6,539 nt of DNA from Thermoanaerobacterales bacterium. GTDB lineage: Bacteria; Bacillota; Thermosediminibacteria; Thermosediminibacterales; Tepidanaerobacteraceae. The position numbers and the translations under genes are program-made. The number at the start of each line of letters is the position of its first letter. The stretch's first letter is position 1. The stretch lies in the NCBI GenBank assembly GCA_012839145.1, contig DUNY01000313.1, positions 1-6,539 on the forward strand. The letters run 5' to 3'. The notes beneath the pieces were generated by a model. That model was not told the DNA's origin. It was given only the letters and a program-made list of their open reading frames with translations, and made no database searches. This document shows, piece by piece, positions 1 through 5,709 of the stretch.

Positions 1-38
1 ATGGAAGCACCAAAGGGAAAAGCTGAATATTTGGGGAA

Positions 39-112
39 CGAATATTTGGGGACGGACCCTTTTTATTCGTGCCAGCGAATATTTGGGGACGGACCCTTTT
101 TATTCGTGCCAG
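39..112. repeat. Two perfect tandem copies of a 37-bp REP-like unit
   Basis: Positions 39-75 and 76-112 are identical 37-bp units in direct head-to-tail order. Each begins CGAATA, carries the core TTTGGGGACGGACCC followed by a T run, and reaches TATTCG then TGCCAG. CGAATA (39-44, 76-81) and TATTCG (64-69, 101-106) are inverted repeats flanking a short GGG/CCC stem, so every unit is an imperfect palindrome. A truncated copy (GAATATTTGGGGA) lies at 25-37. Short GC-rich palindromes of this kind, scattered in intergenic DNA, are typical of REP elements mobilised by IS200-like (RAYT) transposases. No transposase is visible here, so that link is inference. Confidence 0.8.
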
Positions 113-127
113 ATATTTGTAACGATC

Positions 128-151
128 TTTGGGGACGGACCCTTTTTATTC
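128..151. repeat. Third, diverged copy of the REP-like core
   Basis: Positions 128-151 repeat, base for base, the 24-bp core found at 45-68 and 82-105 (TTTGGGGACGGACCC, then CTTTTTATTC). The flanks differ: the CGAATA arm and the TGCCAG tail are lost. It sits 46 bp from the second copy rather than 37, so it is not part of the exact tandem array. It may be an older copy whose flanks have decayed. Confidence 0.75.
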
Positions 152-182
152 ATTGCATTACACATCATATCAGCAAATAATA

Positions 183-204
183 AAGGGTGCTATCTAGCAC
201 CCTT
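183..204 (-). terminator. Intrinsic terminator at the end of the minus-strand RNA candidate
   Basis: A perfect inverted repeat pairs AAGGGTGC (183-190) with GCACCCTT (197-204) around a six-base loop; the loop bases can close two further pairs. Read on the minus strand the stem is followed by TATTATTT, a U-rich tail. On the plus strand the following bases are not T-rich, so termination of leftward transcription is favoured. It lies 250 bp beyond the deacetylase stop codon and directly at the end of the folded segment 202-377, so it most likely terminates that RNA. Confidence 0.7.
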
Positions 205-378
205 ATACCTATATCATTCGTTGTCATCCTTGTGCTAAAAGCACGCCGCTCAGATTGAACAAATCCCTTCTTATTGATAGCAAACTTAAATGGCATGACG
301 GGTCCCTGCGTAGAAAACCAATAACATAGGATAAGAATTCGATTAAGAAAGGGAAGAATTCCTTACCAAAGGTCTTCA
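183..378 (-). ncRNA. Candidate structured non-coding RNA, possibly raiA class
   Basis: Read on the minus strand, 320-335 (CUUAUCCUAUGUUAUU) pairs with 202-218 (AAUGAUAUAGGUAUAAG) to make 16 pairs with one bulged U. Inside this helix, 292-299 (GUCAUGCC) pairs with 223-229 (GGAUGAC). Local hairpins lie at 232-244 (GUGCU/AGCAC), 253-265 (GAUU/AAUC) and 353-377 (GAAGA-CCUU / AAGG-UCUUC). Two pairs in the long helix are G-U on the minus strand and would be C-A mismatches on the plus strand, which fixes the transcribed strand. A terminator ends the unit. The roughly 200-nt length, the clostridial setting and the fold suit the raiA RNA class, whose function is unknown, but I identify it from memory only and no raiA gene is visible. 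It could instead be another RNA family or the 3' end of the deacetylase transcript. A 57-codon open frame crosses the same strand (see rejected items). Confidence 0.6.
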
Positions 379-382
379 TAGC

Positions 383-429
383 ATTTTAAAAAAGCATATT
401 CTTATGCTCTAGGTGGTTGTTTTTTGCAA
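383..429 (-). promoter_or_regulatory. Possible promoter for the minus-strand RNA candidate
   Basis: On the minus strand TTGCAA (424-429) is followed after 17 bases by CATAAG (401-406). A second -10-like hexamer, TAAAAT (383-388), lies just before the GAAGA hairpin where the folded RNA begins. Neither has a good match at both hexamers, so initiation here is only suggested. Confidence 0.25.
388..408 (-). terminator. Weak intrinsic terminator after the deacetylase gene
   Basis: Read on the minus strand, AGCATA (403-408) and TATGCT (393-398) form a six-pair stem with a four-base loop, immediately followed by six T residues. It lies about 45 bp past the deacetylase stop codon. The stem has only two G-C pairs, so termination may be incomplete and some readthrough into the structured RNA region is possible. 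Confidence 0.5.
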
Positions 430-453
430 AAATTTAGATTGACTTCCTAGGTA

Positions 454-1365
454 TCAGAGCGAAGTCGAAGGATCTTTTTCCACTGTTGATAAAAGTTCTG
501 ACAAAGACACGATTTCAAAACCTTTCTCCCATAGACCTTCTATAATCAGCGGCAAAGCCTCCAGTGTGCCTTGTCGTCCCTCGTGGAGCAGGATTATAGC
601 TCCATTCTCAGCCTTCTCAATTACATGCCGAGCTATTTCGTTGGGATCATCTTTCTGCCAGTCCCGGGGATCCACACACCATAAGACCGTGGTTAGCTTA
701 TGGGTTTTAGCGGTTTGTATTATATTATCGTTAAAATCCCCAAAGGGCGGTCGAAAAAACCTTATATCCCTTTCGGTGAGATTCCTAACGGCTGTTAGAC
801 TCTTTCGGAAGTCGTCTTCCATAGCGCCCTGGTTCATCCTTGTTAGCTGTTTATGGCCATATGAGTGGATGCCGATTTCGTAGCCGTTGTCAATTATCAT
901 TTTCGCATCATCTGGATATTTCTCAACTTGGACTCCGATCAGGAAAAAAGTAGCTTGAACATCATATGCTTGCAATATCTCAATATATTTTCCAGTTAGT
1001 AAATAAGGCCCGTCATCAAAGGTAATGGCAACTTGATTTACATCTGTCGAACCCTGACGGATAAACTTTGATGCCATTACCGATTCTGAAAGTGCGGGTA
1101 ACTCTTCTTCAGGCTTATTGTCTCCCATATTATTTCCTGTAGGATGCTGTTTTAACTGGCGTATTTCTTTTTCATCCATAAAATCAATGTTTTGGCTTGG
1201 TGCGTTTGAGGGCGGTTTAACTACAATCTTATCGGGCTGCCCAATACTGCTTTGACCGGGAAAAGCCCAGAAGGAAAACAGCCCTACAAGGAGAATAATT
1301 ACAATATATCTCAAGTAGGGAAATCGCATAAATGCTATATTTTCGAGTTTTAATTCTGTATGCAT
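454..1365 (-). CDS. Membrane-anchored polysaccharide (peptidoglycan-type) deacetylase, NodB family
   Basis: This 303-residue protein should remove N-acetyl groups from a cell-surface glycan, most likely peptidoglycan, outside the membrane. A hydrophobic helix at about 19-36 anchors it, a polar linker spans roughly 37-110, and the NodB domain covers about 111-292. Visible motifs are TFDDGP (115-120, with the catalytic base D117 and metal ligand D118), HSYGH (167-171, metal histidines), RPPFG (205-209), DPRDW (232-236) and LLHE (259-262, catalytic H261). The last motif has Glu where Asp is usual. The start is supported by TGAGGAGA seven bases upstream; an internal Met at position 13 has no comparable site. 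The gene is divergent from the sigma factor, suggesting a wall-related role, but no SigW-like promoter is seen on its side. Substrate (GlcNAc or MurNAc in peptidoglycan, or another glycan) is not determined; Bacillus PdaA/PdaB-like spore or wall enzymes are possible relatives. Confidence 0.93.
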   Translation of the reverse strand: MHTELKLENIAFMRFPYLRYIVIILLVGLFSFWAFPGQSSIGQPDKIVVKPPSNAPSQNIDFMDEKEIRQLKQHPTGNNMGDNKPEEELPALSESVMASKFIRQGSTDVNQVAITFDDGPYLLTGKYIEILQAYDVQATFFLIGVQVEKYPDDAKMIIDNGYEIGIHSYGHKQLTRMNQGAMEDDFRKSLTAVRNLTERDIRFFRPPFGDFNDNIIQTAKTHKLTTVLWCVDPRDWQKDDPNEIARHVIEKAENGAIILLHEGRQGTLEALPLIIEGLWEKGFEIVSLSELLSTVEKDPSTSL

Positions 1366-1405
1366 TTCGGTTTCTCCTCATTTATCACAAATAACCTTCA
1401 TACTA

Positions 1406-1414
1406 ATCATATCA
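1406..1414 (-). promoter_or_regulatory. Extended -10 promoter candidate for the deacetylase
   Basis: The minus strand reads TGATATGAT, an extended -10 element (TG-N-TATGAT) about 40 bp upstream of the deacetylase start, which gives a leader of roughly 35 bases. The -35 region has no good match, which is common for extended -10 promoters. It suggests housekeeping sigma-A transcription. Confidence 0.4.
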
Positions 1415-1484
1415 CACCATAACTGCAAAAGGATTAACAAATAGTTACATTATCATTACATTTTTTAAATATGACATAAAAATT

Positions 1485-1490
1485 TATAAT
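1485..1490 (+). promoter_or_regulatory. TATAAT box, possible housekeeping promoter of the sigma operon
   Basis: A perfect TATAAT lies 71 bp before the sigma factor start codon. The -35 position (about 1462-1467) is only a T-run, so the match is one-sided in a very A/T-rich stretch and could be chance. Confidence 0.3.
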
Positions 1491-1504
1491 AAGTACCCAT
1501 ATAC

Positions 1505-1530
1505 TCAGACCTAACCGTTTTTTATGCGTA
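1505..1530 (+). promoter_or_regulatory. Candidate ECF-type (SigW-like) autoregulatory promoter
   Basis: TCAGAC (1505-1510) and CGTA (1527-1530, continuing TAAG) are separated by exactly 16 bases. The known SigW-type consensus is TGAAAC-N16-CGTA, so the -35 matches at four of six positions and the -10 core is exact. Transcription would start near 1537, just before the GAGAGGAAAAGGGG ribosome site of the sigma gene. ECF sigma genes commonly drive themselves, so the position is right; the call rests on short motifs. Confidence 0.45.
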
Positions 1531-1561
1531 TAAGTATATTGAGAGGAAAAGGGGCATTTAA

Positions 1562-2128
1562 ATGGGTGAGGGTATGTTATTAGATGAAACAATGGAAGAA
1601 ACCATAAAAAAAATCATATCCGGTGATGAAGAGGCTTTTTCAGTTTTGGTAGATATGTATAAAAACCGAGTATTTTCTTTGGCCTATAGAATGATATCTT
1701 CGCAAGAAGAGTCAGAAGATCTATCTCAGGAGGTATTCTTAAAAGTATATAACAACTTGAGATTGTACGACCCCAAAAAGGCCGGGTTTTCCACCTGGAT
1801 TTACAGAATAACATACAATCAATGTGTTGACTATCTGCGCAGGAAAAGGAACACAATACCTCTTGAGGAAAAGATACTGCCAGTGTTTGCAGAAACACCC
1901 GAAGAAAAGGTCATTACTCGAGAAGAGATAAAAAACCTGAACAATGCAGTAAATGACCTTCCGGAAGATTACCGTATACCCCTAGTACTCTATCATTTTC
2001 ATGGTCTTACCTACAAAGAAATCTGCCAGGTGATGGATGTGCCCATGTCAATAGTAAAAAACAGGCTTTTCAGAGCCAGAAAAATGCTTAAAGAAACTCT
2101 TATCGGAGGTGGGTTTTATGTCATGTAA
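1562..2128 (+). CDS. sigW: ECF RNA polymerase sigma factor, SigW-like
   Basis: This 188-residue group 4 sigma factor would direct RNA polymerase to envelope-stress promoters when freed from its anti-sigma partner. Sigma region 2 spans about 24-95, with EDLSQEVFL at 52-60 (core-binding, region 2.1/2.2) and FSTWIYRITYNQCVDYLRR at 76-94 (regions 2.3/2.4, -10 recognition). A variable linker follows, then region 4 at about 122-178 with a helix-turn-helix around TYKEICQVMDVPMSIVKNRL (150-169). Length is normal for the family. The chosen ATG follows AGGGG by seven bases; a second ATG four codons on has no better site. Its stop codon lies inside the next gene, an 11-bp overlap that implies translational coupling with the anti-sigma factor. 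The symbol rests on conserved order with Bacillus sigW-rsiW-cdaA-cdaR-glmM; another ECF subgroup occupying the same locus is possible. Confidence 0.9.
   Translation: MGEGMLLDETMEETIKKIISGDEEAFSVLVDMYKNRVFSLAYRMISSQEESEDLSQEVFLKVYNNLRLYDPKKAGFSTWIYRITYNQCVDYLRRKRNTIPLEEKILPVFAETPEEKVITREEIKNLNNAVNDLPEDYRIPLVLYHFHGLTYKEICQVMDVPMSIVKNRLFRARKMLKETLIGGGFYVM
2105..2110 (+). promoter_or_regulatory. Ribosome binding site that sets the anti-sigma start
   Basis: GGAGGT lies seven bases before ATG 2118, inside the end of the sigma gene. A frame-compatible GTG at 2109 overlaps this site itself and so cannot be its start, which makes ATG 2118 the better choice. Confidence 0.8.
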
Positions 2129-2696
2129 CTTGTATGAGGATTTGATAATGGAATATCTCGATGGAGAATTAATCTGTTCAGAGAAAGAAAACCTAAAAAG
2201 CCACCTACAAGAATGTGCCTCTTGTCGAGAGTTTTTGTCAATTCAAAAAAAGCAGCATACCATGCTCCGAGCTTTGCCGCTTTTTACCCCCGGCAAAGAT
2301 TTTACCATAAAAGTAATGAAAGATATTCACCGCAAAAAAGATGCACTGTATGTAAAAAAAATATTGCTTTTTTTGCTAATGCCATTGGTCCTTGGAATTG
2401 CCGTAATATATCTATGTTGGCCAAAAATTGTATTAGGCATTTCACTTGTTACAGTATATGCGGTCAATGGCATCAAGATGCTTATCACAGTCACAAGCAA
2501 TTGGATTGAAACTGTTATCCAATGGTTCCAAATAGCTGGAAAAATCCTATCTCAACTATGGTGGGTTCAAAGGATTATATTCAAAATCATCCTGGATATC
2601 TTTAACTGGCACTTTCTGGGGTACACTGCAGTTGCTTTGCTGTTTGCAGGTACATTTTTACTGGCGAAAATACTTCCTCAACACAAGCAATCATAA
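2118..2696 (+). CDS. rsiW: Zinc-binding (ZAS) membrane anti-sigma factor, RsiW-like
   Basis: This 192-residue protein should hold the adjacent ECF sigma factor at the membrane until stress triggers its proteolysis. The N-terminal cytoplasmic domain has C3 and the signature H29-x3-C33-x2-C36, with YLDGEL at 13-18, the same layout as Bacillus RsiW and other ZAS proteins. Residues about 37-80 are charged. Hydrophobic segments follow at about 82-101, 104-126 and 167-186, suggesting up to three membrane passes with an amphipathic, Trp-rich stretch (129-165) between the last two. Bacillus RsiW has a single pass and a larger outside domain, so the C-terminal half here differs. It overlaps the sigma gene by 11 bp. 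Release by site-1/site-2 (PrsW/RasP-type) cleavage is known for RsiW and only inferred here. Confidence 0.85.
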   Translation: MSCNLYEDLIMEYLDGELICSEKENLKSHLQECASCREFLSIQKKQHTMLRALPLFTPGKDFTIKVMKDIHRKKDALYVKKILLFLLMPLVLGIAVIYLCWPKIVLGISLVTVYAVNGIKMLITVTSNWIETVIQWFQIAGKILSQLWWVQRIIFKIILDIFNWHFLGYTAVALLFAGTFLLAKILPQHKQS

Positions 2697-2712
2697 AATT
2701 GGAGGGATAACA

Positions 2713-3585
2713 ATGAAAAAAATCCTTATTTTAATAGTCGTTTTGTTGCTCCTTATACCGGCACCGGCTTTAGCCCAAGGTAAAAATGACCGGGTTCAAA
2801 TTCAGGGAGATATAACAATTAATGCAGATGAGGTGATTATGGGCGACACTATTGCCATATTGGGCAATATCACGGTAGACGGTAAGGTCACCGGTGATGT
2901 TGTGGCCGTTTTAGGGGACGTAAGGGTTAACGGTGAAGTAATGGGTGACGTTACGGCTGTAGGTGGCCGAATAATCCGAGGGGAAACCTCGAAAGTCTAC
3001 GGCACAATTACTGAAATAAAGGTATCAGGGATAAAAGATATAGTAAATGGTATTACACGCCAAGGAATAAACTTGGGTCCGAGTATAAAGAAGTATAACT
3101 GGTCTTTCAGCAGAAACTGGGAATATGGCTGGTTTAAATTTATACGATTCTTAGGTCTTTTGGCAATGGGAACTTTAGTTATAATCCTGTTTCCCAACAG
3201 CACAAAGACGGCAGCCGGAGGTGTTGAAAAAGAAATCGGCAGAAAAATGCTTATCGGTCTTTTGATTTTTATGCTGACCCCGGTAGCATTGCTGCTGCTT
3301 TTGATTACACTAATAGGTATTCCATTGATTCCTATACTGCTGCTTCTTCTGTATGGGGCGGGATTTTTCGGATATCTTTGCATAAGTATCCACATTGGCA
3401 GAAGATTGAATGAGCAACTAAAAATAAAGCCGGAGGTTTTGCTTGAATTTGCATTGGGTGCGCTGCTTCTTTGGTTGATTCAGCTTGTACCCATCATAGG
3501 CGGTTTCACTTCTATCATCGTTCTAATTATGTCACTGGGAATTACCGCAGAAACCCATTTTGGCACAAAACCACCGGTAGAATAA
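2713..3585 (+). CDS. Secreted/membrane protein with bactofilin-like repeats and multi-pass tail
   Basis: The 290-residue product starts at ATG 2713, six bases after GGAGGG; further upstream codons lie inside the anti-sigma gene and lack a site. A signal peptide is clear (MKK, hydrophobic core 4-15, likely cleavage after ALA at 19-21). Residues about 28-95 form a right-handed-helix-like array with 17-residue repeats at 44-60, 61-77 and 78-94, each opening with GD and carrying alternating V/I and a central G, as in bactofilins and polymer-forming proteins. After a linker (96-140) come hydrophobic segments at about 144-160, 179-200, 202-226, 244-260 and 262-277. The repeats are therefore predicted outside and the tail in the membrane, unlike classical cytoplasmic bactofilins. 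It follows the anti-sigma gene by 16 bp and so probably shares its transcript. Function is unknown; envelope scaffolding or stress sensing is a guess. Confidence 0.85.
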   Translation: MKKILILIVVLLLLIPAPALAQGKNDRVQIQGDITINADEVIMGDTIAILGNITVDGKVTGDVVAVLGDVRVNGEVMGDVTAVGGRIIRGETSKVYGTITEIKVSGIKDIVNGITRQGINLGPSIKKYNWSFSRNWEYGWFKFIRFLGLLAMGTLVIILFPNSTKTAAGGVEKEIGRKMLIGLLIFMLTPVALLLLLITLIGIPLIPILLLLLYGAGFFGYLCISIHIGRRLNEQLKIKPEVLLEFALGALLLWLIQLVPIIGGFTSIIVLIMSLGITAETHFGTKPPVE

Positions 3586-3623
3586 AAAATATTGTTATTA
3601 AAATATACTAATTCAAGATTAAA

Positions 3624-3632
3624 TGCTATAAT
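3624..3632 (+). promoter_or_regulatory. Extended -10 promoter candidate for cdaA-cdaR-glmM
   Basis: TGCTATAAT is a perfect TATAAT with the TG extension, 36 bp before the cdaA start codon, giving a leader of about 30 bases. The -35 region (about 3604-3609) is poor. It lies in the 83-bp gap after the bactofilin-like gene, where I see no terminator, so cdaA may receive both this constitutive promoter and readthrough from the sigma operon. Confidence 0.55.
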
Positions 3633-3668
3633 ATTGATAGTGATAAAACGGGGTGCTGGGGTGAAAAA

Positions 3669-4490
3669 ATGTCATTACAGCTTTTCGAACTTTTTAAAGG
3701 TTTTCGTTTAATGGATTTACTGGACATAGCTATCGTAGCGTATGTTTCGTATAAAGCTATACAATTAATTCAAGGAACCCGAGCGGTCCAGCTCTTAAAG
3801 GGCTTGGTGGTGCTGGTAGTTTCAACTAAGCTGAGCGAATGGTTGGGACTTTATACTATAAATTGGATTTTAAGAAATGCCATGACGGTTGGAGTCATAG
3901 CACTTTTAATTGTTTTCCAACCTGAGCTGAGAAGAGCCTTGGAGCAATTGGGTCGGGGAAGATTCTTTTCATCACCGCTTTTAGGATTGGCAGAAGAAGA
4001 GATGAACAAGGTAATTGATCATATTGCCGGTGCTGCCGAGGAGTTATCCAAAGTACAAATCGGTGCTCTCATTGTTTTAGAAAAACAAACAGGGCTCAAT
4101 GAATATATAGAAACAGGTGTGAAAATCGGAGGCTATGTTACAATCGAACTTCTCATAAATATCTTTGAACCCAATACCCCCCTACATGACGGAGCAATCA
4201 TAATAAGAAATGACAGGATTATGGCGGCGGGATGCTATCTGCCACTTACAGAAAATCCAAACTTAAGCAAAGAACTGGGCACACGACACCGGGCAGCCTT
4301 AGGTGTTACTGAAGAGTCCGATGCTGTGGCCATCATTGTTTCAGAAGAAACCGGTGTTATTTCGGTGGCGAAAGAGGGCAAGCTCAGTCGCTATCTTGAT
4401 GTAAAAACCCTTAAAAACATGTTAAAAGATATATATGAAATTAAAGAAAAAAAACCATCCCTATGGTACTGGAGGAAGGATCATGCGTAA
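3669..4490 (+). CDS. cdaA: Diadenylate cyclase CdaA (c-di-AMP synthase)
   Basis: CdaA joins two ATP molecules into cyclic di-AMP, the messenger controlling potassium and osmolyte transport and wall homeostasis. The 273-residue length is typical. Three hydrophobic segments at about 16-34, 41-58 and 70-84 place it in the membrane, followed by the linker QPELRRALEQLGRG (84-97) and the DAC domain (about 105-255). Catalytic motifs are intact: DGA at 174-176 and GTRHRAA at 204-210. The ATG follows GGGGTG by five bases; a GTG at 3661 is in another frame. The end overlaps cdaR by 8 bp, so the two are translationally coupled, fitting the known CdaA-CdaR interaction. The order cdaA-cdaR-glmM is conserved widely in Firmicutes. 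Confidence 0.96.
   Translation: MSLQLFELFKGFRLMDLLDIAIVAYVSYKAIQLIQGTRAVQLLKGLVVLVVSTKLSEWLGLYTINWILRNAMTVGVIALLIVFQPELRRALEQLGRGRFFSSPLLGLAEEEMNKVIDHIAGAAEELSKVQIGALIVLEKQTGLNEYIETGVKIGGYVTIELLINIFEPNTPLHDGAIIIRNDRIMAAGCYLPLTENPNLSKELGTRHRAALGVTEESDAVAIIVSEETGVISVAKEGKLSRYLDVKTLKNMLKDIYEIKEKKPSLWYWRKDHA
4471..4475 (+). promoter_or_regulatory. Ribosome binding site that sets the cdaR start
   Basis: GGAGG lies seven bases before ATG 4483. An in-frame ATG at 4435 would add 16 residues deep inside cdaA with no ribosome site, and the resulting sequence (lysine-rich, then Pro-Tyr-Gly) does not resemble a CdaR N-terminus. ATG 4483 puts MRKFF directly before the membrane helix. Confidence 0.85.
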
Positions 4491-5694
4491 ATTCTTTGCA
4501 AGCAATACGGCCATTAAAATTTTATCAATAATTGCTGCTGTTGTTATGTGGCTTTATGTAATGAATGAGCAGAATCCCCAGATTACCACAATGATCAGGG
4601 ACGTGCCGGTTAAGCTGTTAAATTTGGACGATAGCAAATTTGCTTTAATACAAGATCCATCTGAATTTAAGGTGAATGTAAAAGTCAAGGGTCGGCGCAG
4701 TCTGGTGGCTGATTTAAAACCTAATGATATAAATGCCGAGGTGAATATGCGAGGTCGCATGGAAGGCGATAACCTGATCCGGGTAGATGTGGCCACTCCT
4801 CCCAATGTAGAATTTATCGATGTTTCACCAAGGGAAATTATGGTGACTCTAGATGGTATTATTGAAGAGCAGATGCCTGTAGTGGTGGATGTAACCGGAA
4901 CGCCCGCATCAGGTTTTGCGGCTGACAAACCCTTGACCAAACCTCAGGCAGTTGTTGTTAAAGGTCCTCGAAGCATGGTCAATGCTGTGAAAAAAGTATC
5001 AACAAGAATTGATATATCCGATAAAAACAGTACAGTTGTCAGCACTCTTCCGATTAGGGTTTTAGACGGTCAGGATAAGGAACAAAAAAATGTTACCTTC
5101 AGACCTGATGTTGTAGAGGTCACAGTTCCCATTGTTCCTGTAAGCAATGTTCAAATTTTGCCGAACATAAACGGTAATCCTCCGGAAGGTTATATTATCA
5201 GAGATGTTAGAATAGATCCGCCAACCATTACCGTAACAGGAAGTGAAGATATATTAAAGAATCTTCAATCAGTCAATACTGAATCAATAAATATTGAAGG
5301 AAGAACATCAACTTTATCGGTAGATGCTAAGTTCATATTACCGAGAGGAGTTACGGTCTTTGATGAAGATACTCAATCTGCCCGAGTTACCGTCGAGATA
5401 GAAAGACTTGCCACCACCACAGTAAACACTTCTTCAAATGAAATTGAAATAGCGGAAATTCCCTTAGATTTAAAAGCAGAACTCGAATACAAAGAAATTA
5501 CATTGACAGTGACCGGCCCAGAAAGTATTATTGATAAGGTAAACAAGAACATGGTAAAATTGAATGTCAATATTGCAGGTTTAACGGAAGGTGAACATTC
5601 GGTAAGAATCACTGCAGATATATCAAGACCTTATAGAATAATTCAAATTGAACCCGCGGATATTCGAGTCACCCTTCAAAAACTTTCACAGTAA
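4483..5694 (+). CDS. cdaR: CdaA regulatory protein CdaR, four YbbR domains
   Basis: CdaR (YbbR) binds CdaA at the membrane and modulates c-di-AMP synthesis. The 403-residue protein has one N-terminal membrane helix at about 10-27 and then four YbbR repeats outside the cell, roughly at 38-124, 130-216, 221-306 and 313-397. The repeats show a recurring G-x-x-x-hydrophobic helix start: KGRRSLV at 69-75, KGPRSMV at 160-166, TGSEDIL at 252-258 and TGPESII at 344-350. Each repeat ends in a valine-rich strand such as EIMVTLDG or VVEVTVPI. Four repeats is the common Firmicute arrangement. It overlaps cdaA by 8 bp and is followed by glmM after 15 bp, so all three form one transcript. The sensing role of the repeats is not established. 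Confidence 0.94.
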   Translation: MRKFFASNTAIKILSIIAAVVMWLYVMNEQNPQITTMIRDVPVKLLNLDDSKFALIQDPSEFKVNVKVKGRRSLVADLKPNDINAEVNMRGRMEGDNLIRVDVATPPNVEFIDVSPREIMVTLDGIIEEQMPVVVDVTGTPASGFAADKPLTKPQAVVVKGPRSMVNAVKKVSTRIDISDKNSTVVSTLPIRVLDGQDKEQKNVTFRPDVVEVTVPIVPVSNVQILPNINGNPPEGYIIRDVRIDPPTITVTGSEDILKNLQSVNTESINIEGRTSTLSVDAKFILPRGVTVFDEDTQSARVTVEIERLATTTVNTSSNEIEIAEIPLDLKAELEYKEITLTVTGPESIIDKVNKNMVKLNVNIAGLTEGEHSVRITADISRPYRIIQIEPADIRVTLQKLSQ

Positions 5695-5696
5695 GA

Positions 5697-5702
5697 GAGG
5701 AG
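5697..5702 (+). promoter_or_regulatory. Ribosome binding site that sets the glmM start
   Basis: GAGGAG lies seven bases before ATG 5710. Another ATG at 5706 is closer and out of frame, giving only 12 codons before a stop, so ATG 5710 is the true start. Confidence 0.75.
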
Positions 5703-5709
5703 AAAATGA

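Noticed and set aside
25..151. CRISPR array
   Set aside because: The two 37-bp units are directly abutting with no spacers, and the third copy is only a partial core, so this is a tandem REP-like repeat.
1..180. A plus-strand frame open from position 1 (ATG) to TAA 178-180, 59 codons
   Set aside because: Most of it is a translation of the REP-like repeats in shifting phases, and no ribosome site can be seen because the window starts at the ATG. It might be the tail of an upstream transposase gene running into repeats, but nothing recognisable is encoded.
170..363. A minus-strand open frame of about 57 codons crossing the structured RNA candidate
   Set aside because: It has no start codon with a ribosome site at its beginning, and it matches no family I recognise. 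The same bases are better explained by strand-specific RNA pairing and a terminator that falls inside the frame.
420..432. Plus-strand terminator formed by TTTTTGCAAAAA
   Set aside because: It is a short A/T palindrome with no loop and no plus-strand gene ends before it.
566..883. Plus-strand open frame of 105 codons inside the deacetylase gene
   Set aside because: It is antisense to the conserved NodB domain and has no recognisable features; it is a shadow of the real gene.
2632..2712. Upstream extension of the bactofilin-like gene to an earlier ATG at 2632
   Set aside because: It would overlap the anti-sigma gene by 65 bp, lacks a ribosome site, and would bury the clear signal peptide that begins at ATG 2713 behind GGAGGG.
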